Part shown: positions 44,319 to 55,000 of the stretch, piece after piece
How the letters are laid out: the number at the start of each line of letters is the position of its first letter
How positions within the stretch are numbered: position 1 is the first letter of the stretch
From: Paraburkholderia mimosarum LMG 23256 = NBRC 106338
GTDB taxonomy: Bacteria > Pseudomonadota > Gammaproteobacteria > Burkholderiales > Burkholderiaceae
Length of the DNA stretch: 64,000 nt
NCBI RefSeq assembly: GCF_000739815.1
Contig: NZ_BBJJ01000009.1
Location: forward strand, 62,001-126,000
Reading direction: 5' to 3'
Position numbers and translations under genes: made by a program
The notes under the pieces: model-generated
Told to the model about the DNA's origin: nothing
Databases searched by the model: none
Seen by the model: the letters and a program-made list of their open reading frames with translations, nothing else

Positions 44319-46598
44319 ATGAAGTTTCGTTTTCCCGTCGTCATCATCGACGAAGATTTCCGCTCCGAGAACATCTCGGGTTCCGGCATCCGGGCACTCG
44401 CCGAAGCCATCGAGAAAGAGGGCGCGGAAGTCCTCGGGCTGACGAGCTACGGCGACCTCACGTCGTTCGCGCAGCAGTCGAGCCGCGCGGCGTGCTTCAT
44501 CCTCTCGATCGACGACGACGAGCTGTTGCCCTACGTCGAAGGCTCCGACGAGGAAGCGCCCGAGCACGCGCCCGCCATCGTCGCGCTGCGCGCGTTCATG
44601 GAAGCGGTGCGCAAGCGCAACTCGGACATCCCCATCTTCCTGTACGGCGAAACCCGCACCTCGCGCCATCTGCCCAACGACATCCTGCGCGAGTTGCACG
44701 GCTTCATCCACATGTTCGAGGACACGCCGGAGTTCGTGGCGCGCCACGTCATTCGCGAAGCGCGGGTGTATCTCGACGCGCTGGCGCCGCCGTTCTTCAA
44801 GGAGCTGGTCAAGTACGCCGACGAAGGCTCGTACTCGTGGCACTGCCCGGGCCACTCGGGCGGCGTGGCGTTCCTGAAGAATCCGCTCGGGCAGATGTTC
44901 CACCAGTTCTTCGGCGAGAACATGCTGCGCGCGGACGTCTGCAACGCGGTCGAGGAACTCGGCCAGCTGCTCGACCACACGGGCCCGGTCGCGGCCTCGG
45001 AGCGCAACGCGGCGCGCATCTTCAGCGCGGACCACGTGTTCTTCGTGACCAACGGCACCTCCACGTCGAACAAGATCGTCTGGCACGCCACCGTGGCGCC
45101 GGGCGACATCGTGCTCGTGGACCGCAACTGCCACAAGTCGATCCTGCACGCGATCACGATGACGGGCGCGATCCCCGTGTTCCTCACGCCTACGCGCAAC
45201 AACTTCGGCATCATCGGCCCGATTCCGCGCGACGAGTTCAAGCCGGAAAACATCCGCAAGAAGATCGAGGCGAACCCGTTCGCCCGTGAAGCGCTCGAGA
45301 AGAACCCGAACCTCAAGCCGCGCATCCTCACGATCACGCAAAGCACCTATGACGGCGTGATCTACAACGTCGAGATGATCAAGGACCTGCTCGGCGACAT
45401 GCTCGACACGCTGCACTTCGACGAAGCGTGGCTGCCGCACGCCGAATTCCACGCGTTCTATCAGGACATGCATGCGATCGGCGCGGGCCGTCCGCGCACG
45501 AAGGCGCTGGTGTTCGCGACGCACTCGACGCACAAGCTGCTCGCCGGCATCTCGCAGGCCTCGCAGATCGTGGTGCAGGACTCGGAGGACAGCACGTTCG
45601 ACCGTCACCGCTTCAACGAGGCGTACCTCATGCACACGTCCACGAGCCCGCAGTACGCGATCATCGCGTCGTGCGACGTGGCCGCCGCGATGATGGAAGC
45701 GCCCGGCGGCCCCGCGCTGGTGGAAGAGTCGATCGCCGAGGCGCTCGACTTCCGCCGCGCGATGCGCAAGGTAGACGCCGAATACGGCGCCGACTGGTTC
45801 TTCCAGGTCTGGGGCCCGGACGACCTGGCCGAGGAAGGCATCGGCTCGCGCGAAGACTGGATGCTGCGCCCGAACGACCACTGGCACGGCTTTGGCGCGC
45901 TGGCCGAGAACTTCAACATGCTCGATCCGATCAAGGCGACCATCGTCACGCCGGGTCTGGACGTGGACGGCGAATTCGGCGAGACGGGCATTCCGGCCGC
46001 GATCGTCACGAAGTACCTGGCCGAGCACGGCATCATCGTCGAGAAGACGGGGCTGTACTCGTTCTTCATCATGTTCACGATTGGCATCACGAAGGGTCGC
46101 TGGAACTCGATGGTCACCGAACTCCAGCAGTTCAAGGACGACTACGACAACAACCAGCCGCTCTGGCGCGTGCTGCCCGAGTTCGTCGCGCAGCATCCGA
46201 TGTACGAGCGCGTCGGCCTGCGCGACCTGTGCCAGCAGATCCACAGCGTCTACCGCGCCAACGACATCGCGCGCCTCACGACCGAGATGTACCTCTCGAG
46301 CATGGAGCCCGCGATGAAGCCTTCCGACGCCTTCGCGAAGCTCGCCCACCGCGAGATCGACCGCGTGCCGGTCGACGAACTGGAAGGCCGCGTCACGTCG
46401 ATCCTGCTCACCCCGTATCCCCCGGGCATTCCGCTGCTGATTCCGGGCGAGCGCTTCAACAAGACGATCGTGAATTACCTGAAGTTCGCGCGCGAGTTCA
46501 ACGAGCGCTTCCCGGGCTTCCACACCGACATCCACGGGCTCGTGGGCGAGACCATCAACGGCCGCATCGAGTACTTCGTGGATTGCGTGCGCGACTGA
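44319..46598 (+). CDS. PLP-dependent arginine/lysine/ornithine decarboxylase
   Basis: A 759-residue group III decarboxylase. An N-terminal wing domain (about 1-125, MKFRFPVVIIDEDFRSENISG) precedes the PLP core with SWHCPGHSGGVAFLKNP, FFVTNGTSTSNKIVWHA, DRNCHKSILHAI, HFDEAWLPHA and the PLP lysine in THSTHKLLAG. The length and motifs fit the AdiA/LdcI/SpeF group; sequence alone does not tell which basic amino acid is used. The product would be agmatine, cadaverine or putrescine. No antiporter gene is adjacent, so a biosynthetic role is more likely than acid resistance. Confidence 0.9.
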   Translation: MKFRFPVVIIDEDFRSENISGSGIRALAEAIEKEGAEVLGLTSYGDLTSFAQQSSRAACFILSIDDDELLPYVEGSDEEAPEHAPAIVALRAFMEAVRKRNSDIPIFLYGETRTSRHLPNDILRELHGFIHMFEDTPEFVARHVIREARVYLDALAPPFFKELVKYADEGSYSWHCPGHSGGVAFLKNPLGQMFHQFFGENMLRADVCNAVEELGQLLDHTGPVAASERNAARIFSADHVFFVTNGTSTSNKIVWHATVAPGDIVLVDRNCHKSILHAITMTGAIPVFLTPTRNNFGIIGPIPRDEFKPENIRKKIEANPFAREALEKNPNLKPRILTITQSTYDGVIYNVEMIKDLLGDMLDTLHFDEAWLPHAEFHAFYQDMHAIGAGRPRTKALVFATHSTHKLLAGISQASQIVVQDSEDSTFDRHRFNEAYLMHTSTSPQYAIIASCDVAAAMMEAPGGPALVEESIAEALDFRRAMRKVDAEYGADWFFQVWGPDDLAEEGIGSREDWMLRPNDHWHGFGALAENFNMLDPIKATIVTPGLDVDGEFGETGIPAAIVTKYLAEHGIIVEKTGLYSFFIMFTIGITKGRWNSMVTELQQFKDDYDNNQPLWRVLPEFVAQHPMYERVGLRDLCQQIHSVYRANDIARLTTEMYLSSMEPAMKPSDAFAKLAHREIDRVPVDELEGRVTSILLTPYPPGIPLLIPGERFNKTIVNYLKFAREFNERFPGFHTDIHGLVGETINGRIEYFVDCVRD

Positions 46599-46615
46599 GC
46601 GCCCGAGGGAGAGGA

Positions 46616-47329
46616 ATGTCAGGCGGTTCATCGGCGCGGTTTGCGCGCTCCTTCACCGCGATCGTGTTCGCGCTTTCGGTTGCCACGGCTTTGCTGGCCG
46701 TGGCGCCGGGCGCGCGCGCGGAAGTCGCGGCGGCCGATCCGATCGACACGGGCATGCGCGCGTGCCTTGCGCGCGCCGACCGTTCCTCGACGGCCGGGCA
46801 GATCCAGTGCATGGACGACGCGCGCAGCGCATGGCGCGCGGCCGCCGACACGGCGCTCGCGCAACTGGTCGCGAAACTGCCGCCCGCGAGGCAAAAGCGC
46901 TGGCGGTCGAGCCAGCAGAAGTGGGTGGCTTGGCGCGACGCCGAGGACACCATGCTCGGCGCCGTGTTCGCGACGACGAGCGGGAGCACGTATCAGCTTT
47001 ACGAGGCCGACATGCGGCTGCAGCCGGTGCGCGAGCGTGCGCTCGCGCTGCGCAAGGCGGCGGCGGCCGACGGCGACCCGCCCCGTGTACGCGCCTGCAG
47101 CGCCGACGCGCGCTGTGAGCACGCGAGCTACGGCCTGAACCGCTATTACCGTCAGCTCTATGCCCGCATGCCGAAGCACGCACGGCCGACGCTCGCGCGC
47201 GCGCAGCGCGACTGGCGCGCCTATCGCGACGCGACCACGCCGCTCATCGACGAGCATGCGCGGCTCGACCTGCTAGGCGGGCGCCTCGCGACCTTGAAGC
47301 GCCTGGCGGAGATGGTGAACAACCACTGA
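46616..47329 (+). CDS. LprI-type (DUF1311) periplasmic protein
   Basis: A 237-residue secreted protein. The signal peptide ends at about residue 36 (GARAE). Two weakly repeated helical units follow: CLARADRSSTAGQIQCMDDARSAW with RWRSSQQKWVAWRDAED, typical of DUF1311/LprI, and a second degenerate copy with RPTLARAQRDWRAYRDA. Some family members inhibit lysozyme; this one is untested. The start has GAGGGAGAGGA upstream and lies 17 bases past the decarboxylase stop, so it is probably co-transcribed with it. Confidence 0.82.
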   Translation: MSGGSSARFARSFTAIVFALSVATALLAVAPGARAEVAAADPIDTGMRACLARADRSSTAGQIQCMDDARSAWRAAADTALAQLVAKLPPARQKRWRSSQQKWVAWRDAEDTMLGAVFATTSGSTYQLYEADMRLQPVRERALALRKAAAADGDPPRVRACSADARCEHASYGLNRYYRQLYARMPKHARPTLARAQRDWRAYRDATTPLIDEHARLDLLGGRLATLKRLAEMVNNH

Positions 47330-47339
47330 AGCCGCGTCG

Positions 47340-48269
47340 TCAGTCGATGATGAACTGCTCCGGCGCGCGCGCCGGTAGCGAGGTGGGCTCGCCCATGAGG
47401 TCGTGCAACGCGACCTCGATGCCCGCCGACATCATGTTGAGCGCGAGGTCGTTGTCCTCGGTGCCGAACGGGTCTTCGATCTGCGAGGCGATGGCTTCGT
47501 GGGCCATGAACGCATAGGCCACGAACACGGCGAAGACCGGCGTGAGCGCGCCGATGCTATCGACGAGGCCGAACGGCAGCAGCGCGCAGAAGAAGTACAC
47601 CGTGCGATGAATCATTACCGTATAGGCGAACGGCAGCGGCGTGGAGACGATGCGCTCGCAACCGCCGATTACATCTGAAATGCCATTGAGATTGTGCTCG
47701 AACGCTAGCACCGCGTAGCCGTCGAGGCGGCCTTCGCTCGCCTCGCGCTGGACCCATTCGGACGCGCACAGCATGAGCGTGGCCGGGCGAAAGCGCGAGG
47801 CCATCACGCGCGCGAACAGCGCCGGTGGCAGGCGCGCTTCGAGGTCGGCGCGCGGATCGGTGCTGCGCAGCTGATGGCGCAGCGCGTGCGGCAGCGCGGC
47901 GAGCAGCCCGACAAGCTCGCGGGCGCGTTCGCGCGTCGCGGCTGCATCGACGCTGCGCGGGAGCGTGAGCGCCTCGCGCGTGAGCGAGCGCGTCTCGTTG
48001 AGCATTTGCCCCCAGAGCTTGCGCCCTTCCCAGTAGCGGTCGTAGCTCGCGCTGTTGCGAAAGCCGAGAAACACCGCGAGCGCGATGCCGATGAGCGAGA
48101 ACGGCACGGTGCTCAGGTTCACCGTGACCTTGAGGATGTGATCGTGCACGGCCACTGCGACGATCGAGATGCACAGCACGATGAACAGGCGCGGCAGAAG
48201 CTGCGGCAGCACGGAGCCGCGCCACGCGAGCAGCATGCGGAACCAGTGGAGATGCGGGCGGACGATCAT
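47340..48269 (-). CDS. Bestrophin-like membrane channel (YneE/UPF0187 family)
   Basis: A 309-residue membrane protein beginning MIVRPHLHWFRMLLAWRGSVLPQLLPR. Family marks are VNLSTVPFSLIGIALAVFLGFRNSASYDRYWEGRKLWG and TPLPFAYTVMIHRTVYFFCALLPFGLVD, and DPFGTEDNDLAL near the end. Bacterial relatives of bestrophin form pentameric ion channels. The start is the first in-frame ATG and agrees with the family. It is convergent with the LprI-type gene (10 bases apart) and downstream of argH across a terminator. Confidence 0.9.
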   Translation of the reverse strand: MIVRPHLHWFRMLLAWRGSVLPQLLPRLFIVLCISIVAVAVHDHILKVTVNLSTVPFSLIGIALAVFLGFRNSASYDRYWEGRKLWGQMLNETRSLTREALTLPRSVDAAATRERARELVGLLAALPHALRHQLRSTDPRADLEARLPPALFARVMASRFRPATLMLCASEWVQREASEGRLDGYAVLAFEHNLNGISDVIGGCERIVSTPLPFAYTVMIHRTVYFFCALLPFGLVDSIGALTPVFAVFVAYAFMAHEAIASQIEDPFGTEDNDLALNMMSAGIEVALHDLMGEPTSLPARAPEQFIID

Positions 48270-48452
48270 CGGGGTGGTAGTTGGGGCAAGGGCGAACGGG
48301 GCCAGCGTCGAGCCGCGGCGGTGGCGACCGACGGGGCAAAGCGTCAGTATGGCGCGGGATCATAGGCCATGGCGCGTACGTGCCTGGCGCACACCTGCCG
48401 AGGTTTCCCGGGGGTACAGCGCGTGCTCGTATGTTGCGGCGCCCCAAAAACA

Positions 48453-48489
48453 AACCGGGCGCGCGACGTTGTCAGTCGCGCGCCCGGTT
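48453..48489 (-). terminator. Intrinsic terminator after argH
   Basis: A perfect 15-bp stem (48489-48475 with 48467-48453) with a 7-base loop, then TGTTTTTGG on the minus strand, about 40 bases past the argH stop. Confidence 0.92.
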
Positions 48490-48529
48490 GGCGCTCGTGC
48501 GGGCCCCGTTCAGGCCCGCAGCGTTGCGC

Positions 48530-49936
48530 TTACTTGAGCGCCGCGCGCGCCGCGGCGATGGCCGCACGCACCTGCTCGGGCGCCGTGCCGCCCGGGTGGT
48601 TGCGCGCCGAGACCGAGCCCTCGAGCGTCAGCACTTCGAACACGTCCTCGCCGAGCAGATGCGAAACAGCCGGCAGTTCGCGGCGCATTTCGTCGAGCGT
48701 GAGGTCGGCGAGATCGCAGTTGCGGTCCACGCAGATGCGCACCGCGTGTGCCACGGCTTCGTGCGCGTCGCGGAACGGCAGGCCCTTCTTCACGAGGTAG
48801 TCGGCAAGGTCGGTGGCCGTCGAGAAACCTTGCAGCGCCGCCGCGCGCATCGCTTCGGCCTTCACCGTGATGCCCGCGACCATCTCGGCGAAGATGCGCA
48901 GCGTGTCGGCAACGGTGTCGACCGTGTCGAACAGCGGCTCCTTGTCTTCCTGGTTGTCCTTGTTGTACGCGAGCGGCTGGCCCTTCATCAGCGTGAGGAG
49001 CGCCATGAGATGGCCGTTCACGCGGCCGGTCTTGCCACGCGCGAGTTCCGGAACGTCGGGGTTCTTCTTCTGCGGCATGATCGAGGAGCCGGTGCAGAAG
49101 CGATCGGCGAGATCGATGAAGCCCACGCGCGGGCTCATCCACAGCACCAGCTCTTCCGAGAAGCGCGAGACGTGCGTCATCACGAGTGCGGCGGCCGCCG
49201 TGAATTCGATCGCGAAGTCGCGGTCGGAGACGGCGTCGAGCGAGTTCGCGCAGATGCCGTCGAAGCCGAGCGTCTTCGCCACGGCGAAACGGTCGATTGG
49301 GTAGCTCGTGCCCGCGAGCGCCGCGGCGCCCAGCGGCAGACGGTTCACGCGCTTGCGGCAATCGACCATGCGCTCGGCGTCGCGGGTGAACATCTCCACG
49401 TAGGCGAGCAGGTGATGGCCGAACGTGACCGGCTGCGCCACCTGCAGGTGCGTGAAGCCGGGCATGATCGTGCCCGCGTGCTGCTCGGCGAGGTCGAGCA
49501 GCGCGCCGCGCAGGTCGCCGAGCAGGCCGCCGATGCGGTCGATCTCGCCGCGCAGCCACAAGCGGATGTCGGTCGCGACCTGGTCGTTGCGCGAGCGGCC
49601 CGTGTGCAGGCGCTTGCCCGCGTCGCCGATGAGGGCCGTGAGGCGCGCTTCGATGTTCAGGTGCACATCTTCGAGATCGAGTTGCCATTCGAACTCGCCG
49701 CGCTCGATTTCACCCTTGATTTTCGCCATGCCGCCCTGGATGGCGGCGAGGTCGTCGGCGGAGATGATCTTCTGCGCGGCCAGCATCGACGCGTGCGCCA
49801 GCGACCCCTCGATATCGACGAGCGCGAGACGCTTGTCGAAGAAGACCGACGACGTGTAGCGCTTGACCAGCTCCGACATGGGTTCGGAGAAGCGAGCCGA
49901 CCAGGCTTCGCCTTTTTTGTGCAGTTGGGAGGTCAT
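48530..49936 (-). CDS. argH: Argininosuccinate lyase ArgH
   Basis: A 468-residue lyase cleaving argininosuccinate to arginine and fumarate. The fumarase/lyase signature [11 protein letters not shown] is present, with [27 protein letters not shown] and [12 protein letters not shown] at the end. The length is normal. The start [16 protein letters not shown] has GGGAG-type sequence upstream; the in-frame extension to 49999 is not family-like. Stand-alone gene with its own terminator, typical of dispersed arg genes. Confidence 0.97.
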   Translation of the reverse strand: MTSQLHKKGEAWSARFSEPMSELVKRYTSSVFFDKRLALVDIEGSLAHASMLAAQKIISADDLAAIQGGMAKIKGEIERGEFEWQLDLEDVHLNIEARLTALIGDAGKRLHTGRSRNDQVATDIRLWLRGEIDRIGGLLGDLRGALLDLAEQHAGTIMPGFTHLQVAQPVTFGHHLLAYVEMFTRDAERMVDCRKRVNRLPLGAAALAGTSYPIDRFAVAKTLGFDGICANSLDAVSDRDFAIEFTAAAALVMTHVSRFSEELVLWMSPRVGFIDLADRFCTGSSIMPQKKNPDVPELARGKTGRVNGHLMALLTLMKGQPLAYNKDNQEDKEPLFDTVDTVADTLRIFAEMVAGITVKAEAMRAAALQGFSTATDLADYLVKKGLPFRDAHEAVAHAVRICVDRNCDLADLTLDEMRRELPAVSHLLGEDVFEVLTLEGSVSARNHPGGTAPEQVRAAIAAARAALK

Positions 49937-50134
49937 GGTGATGAGAGCGGTGAGCGATGGGAAAGCGGGCCGCGCAGCCTCGCGCAAAACACGGCGCACG
50001 GCGGGAAAGGCGTCAATTTTACCATCGGCGCGGGCGGCGGCCGGCGCTGGGAGCCGGGCGAGGGGCGTGCGGGCGCGGCGAGGGCGCGCGCCGGGCCGGT
50101 TGACGAGCGGCAGGCCCGCGAGCGAGCGCCGGTT

Positions 50135-50950
50135 TTACAGCCGCACCAGCACCACCAGCTTGAGGTCCTCGCGGTGCGCGGGCTTGAGGGTGATCTGGTC
50201 GTAAGCGATGCGGCCGTGGCGCGGATGATTGAACTCGCGCCGGCCGCCTTCGCGCTCGAACACGTCCTGCGAGGCCCAGAAGCGCGCGAACTCGTCGCTC
50301 GCAGCGATCAGCGAATCGACCAGCGCGCGCGTGGGGGCGTCGTTCAGATGCCGGATCGAATCGGCGCGGAACTCGGCGGCCAGACGCCGCGCACGCGTTT
50401 CCCAGTCGACGATCAACTCGCGCCCGAGCGGTTCGGTGAACGTGAAGCGCAGCAGGTTGCGGTCGTGCTCGCCGTCGAGCCAACCGGTGAAGAGGTCCGC
50501 CGCGTGCGCGTTCCAGGCGAGTGCGGTCCACTGGCGGTCGAGCACGTAGGCGGGGGCGTCCACGAGCTTCACCGTCTGCAGCAGCGTGGCGGGCGCGTCG
50601 GCTGCGGTGGCCGGATCGGGCTCGGCGGGGTCGCGCTGCGCGGCCAGTTCGAACAGATATGCGCGCTCGGCGCGCGAGAGCCGCAGCGCGACGGCGATGC
50701 GCGCGAGCGCATCCGCCGAGGCGGAGACGGGGCGACCTTGCTCGATCCACGTGTACCAGGTCGGACTCACGCCACACAGTTGCGCCACCTCTTCGCGGCG
50801 CAGGCCGGGCGTGCGGCGGCGCGGGCCCGGCGGCAAGCCGACCTCCTGCGGCGAAAGCCGCTCGCGATGGGCGCGGATGAATTCACCGAGGGCGCGCGCG
50901 GGTGTCGCGTCGAGAGTTTTGCCGGCGGCGGCGGGCGTGTCGAGGCTCAT
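50135..50950 (-). CDS. HTH transcriptional regulator with MmyB-like ligand domain
   Basis: A 271-residue regulator. An XRE-type helix-turn-helix (about residues 22-90) with LGEFIRAHRERLSPQEVGLP, RRTPGLRREEVAQLCGVSPTWYTWIEQGR is followed by an MmyB-like (PAS-type) ligand domain with VKLVDAPAYVLDRQWTALAWNAHAADLF. This two-part build is common in actinobacterial and proteobacterial regulators of small divergent genes. It is divergent from the methyltransferase gene, and a palindrome lies between them, which makes that gene the likely target. The start MSLDTPAAAG precedes the HTH directly. Confidence 0.9.
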   Translation of the reverse strand: MSLDTPAAAGKTLDATPARALGEFIRAHRERLSPQEVGLPPGPRRRTPGLRREEVAQLCGVSPTWYTWIEQGRPVSASADALARIAVALRLSRAERAYLFELAAQRDPAEPDPATAADAPATLLQTVKLVDAPAYVLDRQWTALAWNAHAADLFTGWLDGEHDRNLLRFTFTEPLGRELIVDWETRARRLAAEFRADSIRHLNDAPTRALVDSLIAASDEFARFWASQDVFEREGGRREFNHPRHGRIAYDQITLKPAHREDLKLVVLVRL

Positions 50951-50977
50951 TGGCGTAGGGCAGGTGGCGGTGATACC

Positions 50978-51022
50978 AGAATAATCGCTTAACTTGTACT
51001 GGTACAGAACGGGCCCTATTGT
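50978..51022. promoter_or_regulatory. Divergent promoter with operator-like palindrome
   Basis: On the plus strand TTGTAC (50994-50999), 17 bases, then TATTGT (51017-51022) form a good sigma70-like promoter for the methyltransferase. On the minus strand TATTCT (50983-50978) with TGTACC 17 bases upstream fits the regulator gene. The palindrome TGTAC-TG-GTACA (50995-51006) overlaps both -35 boxes, so a protein bound there could control both genes. Confidence 0.6.
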
Positions 51023-51161
51023 AGCGTCTGACGAGGCGACGGGCCGCCGCGTCAGCCCGCCCGAAGATGGCCGAAGCCCCGGCACGCAGCGCTCGACGCT
51101 TCGCGCCCCGCATAACGAGCCGCACGAGAACCCGCAAAACAACCCGCAAAAGGAGCATGCG

Positions 51162-51926
51162 ATGAAGCATCACGATCAGGTCGCCGACGCATTCGGCTCG
51201 ACTGCTGCCGCTTACCTCACGAGCCAGGTCCACGCGAGCGGCGCGGACCTGGAGAACCTCTCTGCGACCTTCGCGGCCACCTGCGGCAATGCGACGGTGC
51301 TGGACATGGGTTGCGGCGCCGGCCACGCGAGCTTCGCGGTGGCGCCGCACGTGCGCGAAGTCGTGGCCTACGACATCGCCCCGCAGATGCTCGCCACGGT
51401 CGAGGCCGCCGCGAAAGCGCGCGGCTTGACGACGGTGCGTACGCAGCAGGGCGCGGCGGAGACGCTGCCGTTTGCCGATGCGTCGTTCAACTGGGCCGTG
51501 AGCCGCATGAGCGCGCATCATTGGCGCGACGTGCCGCGCGCGCTGGCCGAGGTGCACCGCGTGCTCAAGCCGGGCGGCCGGCTGAAGTTCATCGACATCG
51601 CGGGCATCGACGATCCGCTTTACGACACGCATATCCAGGCGATCGAGTTGTTGCGCGACGCCTCGCACATTCGCGACTACCGCGCCGACGAATGGATCGC
51701 GATGCTCGACGCCGCCGGATTCGATGCGAACGTGAGCGAGCGCTGGCGCATCGCGCTCGACTTCGATTCGTGGGTGGCGCGCATGCGAACGCCTGCTGAA
51801 CGGGTGACGGCGATTCGCTCGATGTGGGAGCGTGCGCCCGATGAAGTGCGTCAATACTTCGATGTGCAGAGCGATTATTCCTTCAAGCTCGACGCGCTCA
51901 TGATCGAGGCGACGCGGAGGGATTGA
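51162..51926 (+). CDS. Class I SAM-dependent methyltransferase
   Basis: A 254-residue methyltransferase of the UbiE/Methyltransf_11 type. Motif I is VLDMGCGAGHAS, then VAYDIAPQMLATVEAAAKARG, then a post-motif AVSRMSAHHWRDVPRALAEVHRVLKPGGRLKFIDIAG. The fold resembles YcgJ-like enzymes acting on small molecules; the substrate is unknown. The start MKHHDQVADAFGSTAAAYLTS has AGGAG upstream. It is divergent from the HTH regulator and ends at a strong terminator. Confidence 0.9.
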   Translation: MKHHDQVADAFGSTAAAYLTSQVHASGADLENLSATFAATCGNATVLDMGCGAGHASFAVAPHVREVVAYDIAPQMLATVEAAAKARGLTTVRTQQGAAETLPFADASFNWAVSRMSAHHWRDVPRALAEVHRVLKPGGRLKFIDIAGIDDPLYDTHIQAIELLRDASHIRDYRADEWIAMLDAAGFDANVSERWRIALDFDSWVARMRTPAERVTAIRSMWERAPDEVRQYFDVQSDYSFKLDALMIEATRRD

Positions 51927-51944
51927 GACGCGCGAGGCGAAAGG

Positions 51945-51984
51945 AAAAACGGCGTCGTGCCCGCCAGGGCACGACGCCGTTTTT
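51945..51984. terminator. Bidirectional terminator between methyltransferase and ppc
   Basis: A perfect 18-bp stem (51945-51962 with 51967-51984) with tetraloop GCCA. A5 and T5 ends make it work on both strands for the convergent genes. Confidence 0.95.
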
Positions 51985-52011
51985 GAACAACGAGTCAGCG
52001 CAGCGCGAGTG

Positions 52012-55000
52012 TCAACCCGTATTGCGCAGCCCCGCCGCAATCCCGTTGATCGTCAGGTGAATGCCGCGCCGCACGCGCGGGCTCGGGTCGCCGGCGCGAT
52101 ACCGCTTGATCAGCTCGACCTGCATGTGATTCAAAGGATCGAGATAAGGGAAGCGGTTCTTGATCGAACGCGCGAGCAGCGGGTTGTCGGCGAGCCGCTC
52201 GCTCGCGCCCGTGATCTCGCCGAGCACCTTCGTCGTGCGTTCCCACTCGGCCACGATGCGCTCGAACACGTGCTTGCGCAGCTTCTTGTCCGTCACCAGT
52301 TGCGCGTAACGCGACGCCACCGCGAGGTCGGTCTTCGCGAGCGTCATGTCCATGTTCGAGAGCAGGTTCGAGAAGAACGGCCAGCTCTTGTACATCTTCT
52401 TGAACATCGCAAGACGTCGCGCGCGCTCGGCGTCGCTGCCCGCGTCGTCGAGATATGACGACACCGCGCTGCCGAAGCCGTACCAGCCGGTGATCAGCAA
52501 ACGGCATTGGCCCCACGAGAAGCCCCACGGAATCGCACGGAGGTCGTCGATCTTGCGGTTCTTCGGGTCCTGCAGCTTGCGCGAGGCGGGGCGGCTGCCG
52601 ATGTTCAGCTCCGCGATCTCGGTGATCGGCGTCGAGGCGAAGAAGTAGTCGGTGAAACCCGGCGTCTCGTAGACGAGCGAGCGATAAGCGGCCATCGCCG
52701 CGTCGGAGAGCGTTTGCATCGTCTCTTCGAACGCGGGCAATTCGTCCGGCGCGTTGTCGACGTTGCCGCCCATCGGCAACAGCGTGGCTTCGAGCGTCGC
52801 CGCGATCACCGTTTCGAGGTTGCGGCGGCCGATTTCCGGATTGCCGAACTTGCTCGCGATGACTTCGCCCTGCTCGGTCAGACGGATCTGGCCTTCCACC
52901 GTGCCCGGCGGCTGCGAGAGGATGGCGTTGTAGGTCGGGCCGCCGCCGCGTCCCACCGTGCCGCCGCGGCCGTGGAACAGACGCAGCGTGATGCCGCGAT
53001 CCTTGAACAGCGCGACGAGCGCGAGTTCCGCGCGGTAAAGCTCCCAGTTCGAGGTGAGGAAGCCGCCGTCCTTGTTGCTGTCCGAATACCCGAGCATGAT
53101 TTCCTGCTCGTTGCCCTGGTGCTCGACGATGCCGTCCATCCCCGGCAGCGCGAGCAGGTCGCGCATGATGTGCGGGGCGTGGCGCAAGTCGGGGATCGTC
53201 TCGAAGAGCGGAATCACCATCAGCGCGGCCTTCGCGGGATCTTCCACGTGGCCGAGGCGTCCGCTCAAGAGGCCGGTTTCCTTTTGCAGCAGCATCACTT
53301 CGAGCAGGTCGGAAACCGTTTCGGTGTGCGAGATGATGTAGTTGCGCACTGCGCGCGCGCCGAACTTCTCGCGCGTCACGCGCGCCATCTCCAGCACGCC
53401 CAGCTCGCTCTTCACGAGATCCGAATAGTCGAGCCACGGCGAGCGCAACGTGCGCGGCTCGGCGAGCTGCGCGAGCAGCACGATCTGCTTGTCTTCTTCG
53501 GAGAGCGAAGCATAGTCGGCTTCCACGCCCGCGCGCGCGAGCAGCTCCGTGATCACGGCCTCGTGGATGTCCGAGCTCTGGCGCAGGTCGATGGACGCGA
53601 GATGGAAGCCGAACACGTCGACGGCGCGCATGAGCGGCGCGAGGCGCGGCGTGGCGAGCGAAGCGCCGTGGTGCTCGGCGAGCGAGTCCATGAGGATATG
53701 CAGGTCGCGCGAGAACTCGCCTGCATCGGCATAGGGCGTGGCGCGCACGGGCGCGGCGTTGCGGCCGGCGCTGCGCACCGCCACCACGCCTTCGCCGAGG
53801 CGCACGCGTGCGCTCGCGGCAAGGCGCGTGTAGACGCCGATCAGCGCGCGGCGATACGGCTCGTCCACGCGGTGCGGCGACTTGTCGGGCGAGGCTGCGG
53901 CCAGCGCCTTGAGTTCGTCGCTCGCCCCGGCGAGCAGGTCCGACACCGAAAGCTCGGCGCCCAGCCGGTGCACTTCGTCCAGGTAATGCTGCAGGATCAC
54001 CTGCGCCTGGCGCTCGCTGGCCTCTTCGAGCGTGGCGGCCGTGACGTTCGGATTGCCGTCGCGGTCGCCGCCGATCCAGCTGCCCATCTGGAAGAACGCG
54101 GGCAGGCGTGCCGAAATGCCGTGCTCCTTCAACTGTGTTTCGATCTCGCCGTAGAGCGCGGGAATCTCGGTCAGGAAGGTCGTGTGGTAGTACGAAAGCG
54201 CGTTCTCGATCTCATCGCCCACGGTCAGCCGCGAGTCGCGCAGCATGCGGGTTTGCCACAGCGAGGTCACGCGCGCGCGCAAGAGGGACTCGTTGTGCTC
54301 CAGCTCGCGATGCGTGAGCGGCTGATCGCGTTCGGCGAGCAGCCGCGCGATGTCGTGCTGCGAGTCGAGTGTGCTCTTGCGCTGCACTTCGGTCGGGTGC
54401 GCGGTGAGCACGGGCACGATCAGCGCGTCGTTGAAGAACTGCTGGAGCACGGGCGTGGCCGCCGCACCGGCTTGTGCGAGGCGTTCGAGCGAGTGCGCAA
54501 TGGTGCCGGCCTGCGGCGCCGAGCCCGCGAGGTCGTGAATGCGTCGACGGCGGTTGCGGTGGCGGTCTTCGGCGATATTCGCGAGATGCGAAAAGTAGCT
54601 GAACGCGCGCACGACCGTTACGGTCTCTTCGGGCGAGAGCGCGCGAAGCTGCCGGTCGAGCGCCTGGGCGTCGGCAATGTCGTCTTCGCGGCGAAAGCGC
54701 ACGGCGGTCTTGCGAATGCTTTCGACGACGTCGAACACGGCATCGCCTTCCTGCTCGCGCAGCACCTCGCCAAGCACGCGGCCGAGATAGCGGATGTCTT
54801 CGAAGAGCGGCTGGTCCTTGTCGTCGCGCGCGCGGCCGTTGCGCGAGGTGCCGGCGGCCTTCCCCGCGGCAGAGGCCGCTTTCGTCGCTTTGGTGGCTTT
54901 CACGCCTTTCGGCGCCTTCACTGTCTTTGCGGTCTTTGCGGTCTTCGCTGCTTCGAGCGCCTCGGCGGCCTGCGTGGTCCGGCCCGCAGGTTTGGTGCCG

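Noticed and set aside
44283..46631. 782-codon frame antisense to the decarboxylase
   Set aside because: A shadow frame; the sense strand has a complete PLP decarboxylase.
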